Below are positions 4,685-9,504 of a DNA stretch of 9,504 nt, piece by piece. The notes beneath the pieces are model-generated. The model ran no database searches. It was given only the letters and a program-made list of their open reading frames with translations, and was not told the origin of the DNA. Source of the DNA: an uncultured Clostridia bacterium (GTDB lineage Bacteria > Bacillota > Clostridia > TANB77 > CAG-508); NCBI GenBank assembly GCA_947630255.1, contig CANRGU010000047.1, forward strand, positions 1 to 9,504, written 5' to 3'. How positions within the stretch are numbered: position 1 is the stretch's first letter; each line of letters starts with the position of its first letter. The position numbers were made by a program, and so were the translations under genes.

Positions 4685-7522
4685 CTACTGTTTTACTTGT
4701 TCCATTATATAAGCCTCTATAATGTCTCCCTCTTTAATATCATTATAGTTTTCAATTTGAATTCCACACTCATATCCTGATGCTACTTCTTTTGCATCGT
4801 CTTTCATTCTCTTTAATGATATTAACTTACCATCATGTATTACCACATTGTCTCTTAATACTCTTACTCCTGCGTTTCTTGCAACTTTTCCATTTGTTAC
4901 ATAGCATCCTGCTATTGTACCAACATCAGAAATTTTAAATGTTTGTCTTACTTCTGCATTACCAATAATTACTTCTTTATAAACAGGGTCAAGCATTCCT
5001 TTCATTGCGGCTTCTACATCTTCTATTGCATTATATATTACAGAATATAGTTTTATTTCAACATCCGATTTTTCTGCCATATCTTTTGCTATTGGCTGTG
5101 GTCTTACATTGAATCCTATAATTATAGCGTTTGAAACATTTGCAAGTGTAACATCACTTTCTGTTATTGCACCTACATTTGCATGAATTACTTTAACTTT
5201 TACTTCATCGTTAGATAATTTTTCTAAAGATTGTTTTACAGCTTCAACAGATCCTTGAACATCTGCTTTTACTATAATATTTAGTTCTTTTAAGTTTCCT
5301 TTTTCTATTTGGCTGAATAAATCATCTAATGTAACCTTTTTATTGCTATTTAAGGCTTTATCCCTTGCTTGACGTTTTCTTCTTTCCATCAAGTGTTTAG
5401 CTGTTTTTTCGTCTTTTACTTCATAGAAAGTATCTCCAGCTTCTGGAACTTCTGTAAGTCCTGTTATTTCTACTGGTGTTGATGGTCCTGCTTTTTTAAC
5501 TTTTTGTCCTTTATCATTTGTCATTGTTCTTATTCTACCTATAACAGAACCTACTAATATTGTATCTCCAATATCTAATGTACCACGTTGTACAAGCATT
5601 GTAGCTACTGGTCCTTTTGCTTTATCTAATTTTGCTTCTATAACTACACCTTTTGCTTGTTTATTAGGATTTGCTTTTAGCTCTTTCATGTCAGCTACTA
5701 ATAATACCATTTCTAGCAAATTATCTATATTTATTCTTTTCTTTGCTGAAATTGGGACGAATATTGTGTCTCCTCCCCATTCTTCAGGAACCAAATCATA
5801 TTCCGTAAGTTCTTGTTTTACTTTATCTGGATTTGCTCCTTCTACATCTATTTTATTTATTGCAACAATTATTGGTATTCCTGCAGCTTTTGCATGGTTT
5901 ATAGCTTCTACTGTTTGTGGCATTACTCCATCATTTGCTGCAACTACAAGTATTGCTATATCTGTTATTTGAGCTCCTCTTGCCCTCATTGCTGTAAATG
6001 CTTCATGTCCTGGTGTATCTAAAAATGTAATTTCACGTCCATTGACTTCAACTTTATATGCACCTATTGCTTGTGTAATTCCACCTGCTTCACCTGCTAT
6101 GACGTTTGTCTCCCTTACTGCATCTAAAAGGGATGTTTTTCCATGATCTACGTGTCCCATAACAACAATTACTGGTGGTCTTGGTTTTAATTCTTCTTCC
6201 TTGTCTTCACTATCATCAAATAAAATGTCTTCATCTGTAACTACTTCTTTTTTATGAGCAGTTACACCAAATTCTTGGGCAATTAAAAATGCTGTATCGA
6301 AATCCACTTCATTATTTATTGTTGCCAAAATTCCATATCCTAATAATTTTTTTATAATTTCACTACTTGTCTTTTTTAGCTCTGTGCTTAAATCTTTTAC
6401 TGTAATTGTTTCTGGTATTGTAATATCTGTTAAGTCAAATATTTTTTGTTTTACTCTGTTTTCGTTTTGCTGTAATTTCTTTTTGCTTCTTCTTCCTCTT
6501 GTTGTTGTTAAATCATAATAGTCAAACATTGAACCTTCATCAAACATATTTGATAATCTATCTTCTTGTTTTAAATCTTTTAGTTTATGACTACTTATTT
6601 CCTCATATTCATTTCTTCTAGATTTTGCAGACCTTTTATTTGTTCTCTCTTCATATTTATTATTATTTTTTTGTTTATCAATAGATTTATTTGAATACTC
6701 TCTTACACTTTCTTTCTCAACAATATCTGATGCCATGATATTCTTAATGTTTTTTTCAATTCCTTTTTCATCAAGGGGTCTTCTTCCAAAATTTGATTGT
6801 CCTCCTTGACCATTTCTATTGAAAGGTCTATTATTTTGCCCATTTCTATTAAATTGTCTATTTCCATTGTTTTGAAAATCTCTATTAAATTGTCTGTTAG
6901 AGTTATTGTAATTATTATATGGTCTATTATTATATCCCTCTTTATTAAATGACCTATTATTATTGTTATATGACCTTGTTTGGTTAGTATTGTTGTTTTT
7001 TCTTTCAGTATGAATTTGTGGTGAATTGTTTTGTACTGTTTCTTGTGTTTCAGATTTTTTAACTTCTTCTTTTTGAGTTTTTTCAACTTTAGGTTCAGCT
7101 TTAAGTTCAGTTTTAGGTTCAACTTTAGGTTTTTCTGGAGTCGTTTTCTTTCCAAATAATTCACTAACAGTAAGTGGTTTGTTAGGCTTATTTCTATAAA
7201 CTATGTTATAGTCTGTTTTTCTTTCTCTTTCTATAAATCCTACATCCCTGTTTTGTTTTTTTTCTGTTTTACTTGCTTCTTTTACTTTTTCGTTTTCGTC
7301 AGATACTATTACTGCTCTTCTTATTATTACTGGTCCTTCTTTTTTATCTTTTACTTCTTTTTTTATTCCTGAAAACTTTGCCTCGATTTTTTTAGCATCC
7401 TCTTCATCTACACTACTCATGTGTGATTTTACATTTAAACCTAATTCTAAAGCTTTATCTACAACTTCTTTACTATTTACTCCTATTTTTTTTGCTATTT
7501 CATGTAATTTAATTTTTCCCAA
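4685..7522 (-). CDS. infB: Translation initiation factor IF2
   Basis: GTPase that places initiator fMet-tRNA on the 30S subunit and promotes 50S joining. From the TTG start the protein is 945 aa. An IF2_N domain (GKIKLHEIAKKIGVNSKEVV, residues 2-21 onward) is followed by a long charged, then Asn/Arg/Gln/Phe-rich linker (about 165-245), and a second IF2_N-like domain (about 362-425). The G domain has G1 GHVDHGKT (456-463), G2 GGITQAIG (480-487), G3 DTPGHE (502-507), G4 NKID (556-559) and G5 SAK (592-594). Domain II, domain III and the fMet-tRNA-binding C-terminal domain follow and look complete. An ATG at 7537 is in frame but lies inside the ribosome-binding site; GGAGGTGAT at 7527-7535 fits a TTG start at 7522 (or the TTG one codon earlier). 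The gene follows ylxR by 50 bp with no ylxQ between. Confidence 0.96.
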   Translation of the reverse strand: MGKIKLHEIAKKIGVNSKEVVDKALELGLNVKSHMSSVDEEDAKKIEAKFSGIKKEVKDKKEGPVIIRRAVIVSDENEKVKEASKTEKKQNRDVGFIERERKTDYNIVYRNKPNKPLTVSELFGKKTTPEKPKVEPKTELKAEPKVEKTQKEEVKKSETQETVQNNSPQIHTERKNNNTNQTRSYNNNNRSFNKEGYNNRPYNNYNNSNRQFNRDFQNNGNRQFNRNGQNNRPFNRNGQGGQSNFGRRPLDEKGIEKNIKNIMASDIVEKESVREYSNKSIDKQKNNNKYEERTNKRSAKSRRNEYEEISSHKLKDLKQEDRLSNMFDEGSMFDYYDLTTTRGRRSKKKLQQNENRVKQKIFDLTDITIPETITVKDLSTELKKTSSEIIKKLLGYGILATINNEVDFDTAFLIAQEFGVTAHKKEVVTDEDILFDDSEDKEEELKPRPPVIVVMGHVDHGKTSLLDAVRETNVIAGEAGGITQAIGAYKVEVNGREITFLDTPGHEAFTAMRARGAQITDIAILVVAANDGVMPQTVEAINHAKAAGIPIIVAINKIDVEGANPDKVKQELTEYDLVPEEWGGDTIFVPISAKKRINIDNLLEMVLLVADMKELKANPNKQAKGVVIEAKLDKAKGPVATMLVQRGTLDIGDTILVGSVIGRIRTMTNDKGQKVKKAGPSTPVEITGLTEVPEAGDTFYEVKDEKTAKHLMERRKRQARDKALNSNKKVTLDDLFSQIEKGNLKELNIIVKADVQGSVEAVKQSLEKLSNDEVKVKVIHANVGAITESDVTLANVSNAIIIGFNVRPQPIAKDMAEKSDVEIKLYSVIYNAIEDVEAAMKGMLDPVYKEVIIGNAEVRQTFKISDVGTIAGCYVTNGKVARNAGVRVLRDNVVIHDGKLISLKRMKDDAKEVASGYECGIQIENYNDIKEGDIIEAYIMEQVKQ
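7082..7129. repeat. Four 12-bp tandem repeats inside infB
   Basis: Four units of the form ttca-[ag]-[ct]-tttaRg follow each other without gaps (7082-7093, 7094-7105, 7106-7117, 7118-7129); the first and last are identical. They encode successive tetrapeptides of the EPKV / EPKT / ELKA / EPKV type in the IF2 N-terminal linker. Because the unit is a multiple of 3, copy-number change would keep the frame, so linker length could vary between strains. Confidence 0.75.
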
Positions 7523-7526
7523 CAAT

Positions 7527-7535
7527 ATCACCTCC
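7527..7535 (-). promoter_or_regulatory. Strong SD GGAGGTGAT that fixes the infB start
   Basis: A nine-base match to the anti-Shine-Dalgarno end of 16S rRNA. It overlaps the upstream in-frame ATG (7535-7537), so that ATG cannot be served by it. The GGAGG core sits 8 nt before the TTG at 7522 and 5 nt before the TTG at 7525. The former gives the conserved (M)GKIKLHE-type N-terminus. Confidence 0.8.
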
Positions 7536-7572
7536 ATTATAATTGATTTTACTATTAAGCTCTTTGTTTTTT

Positions 7573-7833
7573 CTACTTATCAATAATTACACCCCTTAAA
7601 TTTTTATAAATTTCTTCACCTATTTTAATTTCAAAAACTTTGTTTAATCTTTTTGATTTTATTAATTTATCTAAACAATTTATATCATCACATATATATG
7701 CGCCTCTTCCAGGCAACTTTCCGGTTTTATCTATTGAAATAATACCTTCTTTATTCATAACAATTCTAATAAGATCTTTTTTGTCTTTTTTTTGATTACA
7801 TCCCATACATGTTCTTTGTACGATCTTTTTCAT
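7573..7833 (-). CDS. ylxR: YlxR/RnpM family RNA-binding protein (RNase P modulator)
   Basis: An 86-aa protein of the YlxR (DUF448) family, which in Bacillus has been reported to bind the RNase P RNA and modulate its activity. The sequence shows RTCMGC (Cys9, Cys12), KKDLIRIV (residues 18-25), TGKLPGRGAYIC (37-48) with the conserved PGRGAY, and a second Cys pair (Cys48, Cys53). The Cys-x2-Cys and Cys-x4-Cys arrangement could be a metal site, though many homologues keep it only partly. Two ATGs are possible. The one at 7842 overlaps the nusA end and lies 1 nt from the SD, while the one at 7833 has AAGGA with a 10-nt spacer and begins 1 nt after the nusA stop, so I prefer 7833. Tight coupling with nusA is expected. 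Confidence 0.92.
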   Translation of the reverse strand: MKKIVQRTCMGCNQKKDKKDLIRIVMNKEGIISIDKTGKLPGRGAYICDDINCLDKLIKSKRLNKVFEIKIGEEIYKNLRGVIIDK

Positions 7834-7834
7834 A

Positions 7835-8953
7835 TTATTCATTTCCTTCTACCGTTTCTTCTTTGCTTAATGTATTAGATTCATTCTCTTGTTTTTCTAA
7901 CAATTCTCTAAATTGAGATTCACTTTTTATATCTATTTTCCAGTTTGTTAGTTTTGCAGCTAACCTTACATTTTGTCCTGCTTTTCCTATTGCTAATGAT
8001 AATTGATCATCTGGAACTATAACTTGTGCAAACTTTTCTTTTTCTTTTATATCTACTGCCATAACTTGTGCTGGAAGTAGTGCTGCTGAAATAAATATTG
8101 ATGGATCTTCATTCCATTCTATAACATCTATTTTTTCACCCTTTAATTCATTAATTATGTTTTGAATTCTTATACCTTTTTGACCTACGCATGAACCTAC
8201 TGGATCTATGTTTTCATTTGTAGAGTATACAGCTACTTTACTTCTAGAGCCTGCATCTCTTGATACACTTTTTATTTCTATTAGTCCTTCATATATTTCA
8301 GGTATTTCAAATTCAAATAATTTTCTTACAAAATCAGGATGACTTCTTGAAACTAATACTTGTGGTACTCCTTTTATTCCTTTTTCTACACTAACAACAT
8401 AAGCTCTTATTTTATCATTTACTTTATAGTTTTCAGTAGGTATTTGATCTTTTACAAGCATTATACCTTCCAATTTTCCTAAATCTAATACTACTGTGCC
8501 ACCATCTGCTTTTTGTACTATTCCAGAAACTATTTCACCTTTTCTATCATTATATTCTGAAAAAACCATATTTCTTTCTGCTTCTCTAATTTTTTGTACT
8601 ATAACTTGTTTTGCAGTTTGAGCAGCAATTCTTCCAAAATCTCTAGGAATAATTTCAAATTCTACTGTATCTCCGATTTTTGCTTCTTTGTTTTCTTTTT
8701 TTGCTTCTTCTAAACTTATTTGTAGCATTTCGTCTTCTACTTCTTCTACTACTTCTTTTACAGAATAAACTTTTATATCTCCTGTTTCAGCATCCATTGT
8801 TACTTTTACATTTTCAGCAGAATCAAAATTTCTTTTATATGCTGTAACTAATGCAGTTTCTAATGATTCTAATAAATATTCTTTGTTTATTCCTCTTTCT
8901 TTTTCTAATTCTTCAATAGCTGTTATTAGTTCTTTAGTTTCAATTGATTTCAT
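7835..8953 (-). CDS. nusA: Transcription termination/antitermination factor NusA
   Basis: Binds RNA polymerase and nascent RNA, promoting pausing and intrinsic termination. In 372 aa it shows the N-terminal RNAP-binding domain (about 1-125, with ITAIEELEKERGINKE near the start), an S1 domain (about 137-200, DRKGEIVSGIVQKADGG and VVLDLGKLEGIM), KH1 with GQKG (257-260) in DPVGSCVGQKGIRIQ, and KH2 with GKAG (323-326) in LSLAIGKAGQNVRLAAKL. There are no C-terminal acidic repeats; after about residue 345 comes only a short Glu-rich tail. That is the normal Firmicute size and architecture, unlike the roughly 495-aa enterobacterial form. The start has AAAGGA (8964-8969) with a 10-nt spacer and lies 19 bp after the rimP stop. 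In Bacillus, NusA regulates its own operon through a leader terminator; a hairpin at 9448-9474 is placed to act that way here. Confidence 0.97.
   Translation of the reverse strand: MKSIETKELITAIEELEKERGINKEYLLESLETALVTAYKRNFDSAENVKVTMDAETGDIKVYSVKEVVEEVEDEMLQISLEEAKKENKEAKIGDTVEFEIIPRDFGRIAAQTAKQVIVQKIREAERNMVFSEYNDRKGEIVSGIVQKADGGTVVLDLGKLEGIMLVKDQIPTENYKVNDKIRAYVVSVEKGIKGVPQVLVSRSHPDFVRKLFEFEIPEIYEGLIEIKSVSRDAGSRSKVAVYSTNENIDPVGSCVGQKGIRIQNIINELKGEKIDVIEWNEDPSIFISAALLPAQVMAVDIKEKEKFAQVIVPDDQLSLAIGKAGQNVRLAAKLTNWKIDIKSESQFRELLEKQENESNTLSKEETVEGNE
7844..7848 (-). promoter_or_regulatory. SD AAGGA for ylxR, inside the nusA 3' end
   Basis: AAGGA lies 10 nt before the ATG at 7833 but only 1 nt before the ATG at 7842, which favours the downstream start. 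Its location within the nusA coding sequence suggests that ribosomes finishing nusA reinitiate on ylxR. Confidence 0.6.
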
Positions 8954-8972
8954 TTTTTTATCATCCTTTCTT

Positions 8973-9425
8973 TTACCAGTTATATACTGTTTTTATTTGT
9001 GATATATTTTTTCTATCTATTTTTATTTCTTTAGTATTTAAAATAGTTATATAATCATTATCGAAATTTTTTAATATCCCTTTATATTGCTTTTGTCCAT
9101 CTATTGGTTTAAATAATTTTATTTGAACTTCTTTTTCTATATTATCTTTTAAATGTTTTTCTTTTCTCAGTACTCTTTCAACACCTGGAGATGAAACTTC
9201 TAAAAAATACTGTTCTTTGATGTAATCTTCTTTATCCAGAATTTCATTTATGCTGTTGCTTACTTTTTCGCAGTCATTTAAGTCTATTCCGTTTTTAGAA
9301 TCTATATATATTCTTAAAAAATAGTCTTTGCCTTCTTTTACATATTCAACGTCGTAGAGTTCATATCCCAAATCATTAATTGGTTTTAATATTAATTTTT
9401 CAATTTTCTCTTCAATATTTGCCAC
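8973..9425 (-). CDS. rimP: Ribosome maturation factor RimP
   Basis: Supports assembly of the 30S subunit. The 150-aa protein has the RimP N-terminal domain with LGYELYDVEYVKEGKDYFLRIYI-type sequence (family core LGxEL-DVE, here from about residue 19), GIDLNDCEKVSNSINEILD, and the highly conserved LEVSSPGVERVL, followed by an Sm-like C-terminal barrel (KGILKNFDNDYITI). Length is typical. The frame is open from a TTG at 9443, but that TTG overlaps the foot of a hairpin and has no SD. The GTG at 9425 has AGGGGA 6 nt upstream and gives the usual short N-terminus, MANIEEKIEKL. It is the first gene of the operon within the window, with nusA 19 bp downstream. Confidence 0.95.
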   Translation of the reverse strand: MANIEEKIEKLILKPINDLGYELYDVEYVKEGKDYFLRIYIDSKNGIDLNDCEKVSNSINEILDKEDYIKEQYFLEVSSPGVERVLRKEKHLKDNIEKEVQIKLFKPIDGQKQYKGILKNFDNDYITILNTKEIKIDRKNISQIKTVYNW

Positions 9426-9431
9426 TAAATT

Positions 9432-9437
9432 TCCCCT
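9432..9437 (-). promoter_or_regulatory. SD AGGGGA that selects the GTG start of rimP
   Basis: AGGGGA lies 6 nt before the GTG at 9425 on the minus strand. It is a few bases downstream of the leader hairpin, so hairpin formation would leave it exposed; regulation by direct occlusion is therefore unlikely from this structure alone. Confidence 0.6.
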
Positions 9438-9447
9438 TTTCAAAACT

Positions 9448-9474
9448 GAAGAGTGGGATTTGTTCCCACTCTTC
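9448..9474 (-). terminator. Perfect 11-bp hairpin in the rimP-nusA leader, candidate attenuator
   Basis: In the minus-strand transcript GAAGAGUGGGA pairs perfectly with UCCCACUCUUC around an ACAAA loop. It is followed by AGUUUUG, a short and interrupted U-run. It is the only GC-containing stem in the intergenic DNA seen here and stands 22 bp before the rimP GTG. B. subtilis is known to control its rimP(ylxS)-nusA operon through a NusA-dependent leader terminator, and weak U-runs are a feature of such terminators, so an autoregulatory attenuator is a reasonable inference. It could instead be the terminator of a gene further upstream, outside the window. Confidence 0.55.
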
Positions 9475-9504
9475 TAGTTATTTTTTCAATTGCTTTAATA
9501 TTAT

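Noticed and set aside
6703..7164. A 153-codon minus-strand frame rich in KLNLKLNLK repeats
   Set aside because: It lies wholly inside infB in another frame and only reflects the 12-bp repeats and low-complexity linker; the IF2 frame is clearly the coding one.
9448..9486. The same hairpin read as a plus-strand terminator, with a T-run at 9480-9485
   Set aside because: There is no plus-strand gene to its left for it to terminate, and five bases (tagtta region) separate stem and T-run; the minus-strand leader role is more sensible.

Overview
The window is a stretch of very AT-rich bacterial chromosome in which every supported gene lies on the minus strand. The low GC, strong Shine-Dalgarno sites (AAGGAGA, GGAGGTGAT), TTG and GTG starts, and the order rimP-nusA-ylxR-infB-rbfA-nrnA-truB point to a low-GC Bacillota (Firmicutes), most likely a clostridial lineage. 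The exact taxon cannot be read from this sequence.

In transcription order (right to left), the window opens at about 9475 with a perfect 11-bp GC-containing hairpin. This is followed by rimP (30S maturation), nusA (transcription elongation/termination factor), ylxR/rnpM (small RNA-binding protein), infB (initiation factor IF2 with a long Asn/Arg-rich N-terminal region), rbfA (30S maturation), nrnA (DHH/DHHA1 oligoribonuclease/pAp phosphatase) and truB (tRNA psi55 synthase). Together this is the conserved ribosome-assembly/translation-initiation/RNA-turnover operon. Genes are mostly 1-50 bp apart, with several stop/SD overlaps that suggest translational coupling. The small ylxQ (L7Ae-like) gene often found between ylxR and infB is absent, and ribF does not follow truB.

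The main break in this packing is a 238-bp gap between infB and rbfA (4447-4684). It contains a 124-bp imperfect palindrome (4559-4682) with about 27-bp terminal inverted repeats (22/27 matching), TA at both ends and a 46-nt hairpin at its centre. It looks like a MITE-type insertion or another structured repeat. A consensus TATAAT lies across its downstream edge.

After truB come a probable extended -10 promoter, a 156-aa four-helix membrane protein of unknown function, and a polytopic GT-C-like glycosyltransferase gene split by a frameshift near 1141-1160. The last feature is the first 45 codons of rbgA (ylqF), a 50S-assembly GTPase running off the left end. Ribosome-biogenesis genes therefore flank two envelope-type genes.

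The window is largely housekeeping, and I do not see a novel defence or mobile system. The items most worth checking are the infB-rbfA palindromic element, the hairpin in front of rimP (candidate NusA-responsive attenuator), and the frameshifted glycosyltransferase with its unknown membrane partner. No tRNA, rRNA, CRISPR array or transposase was seen, and no plus-strand frame looks like a real gene.
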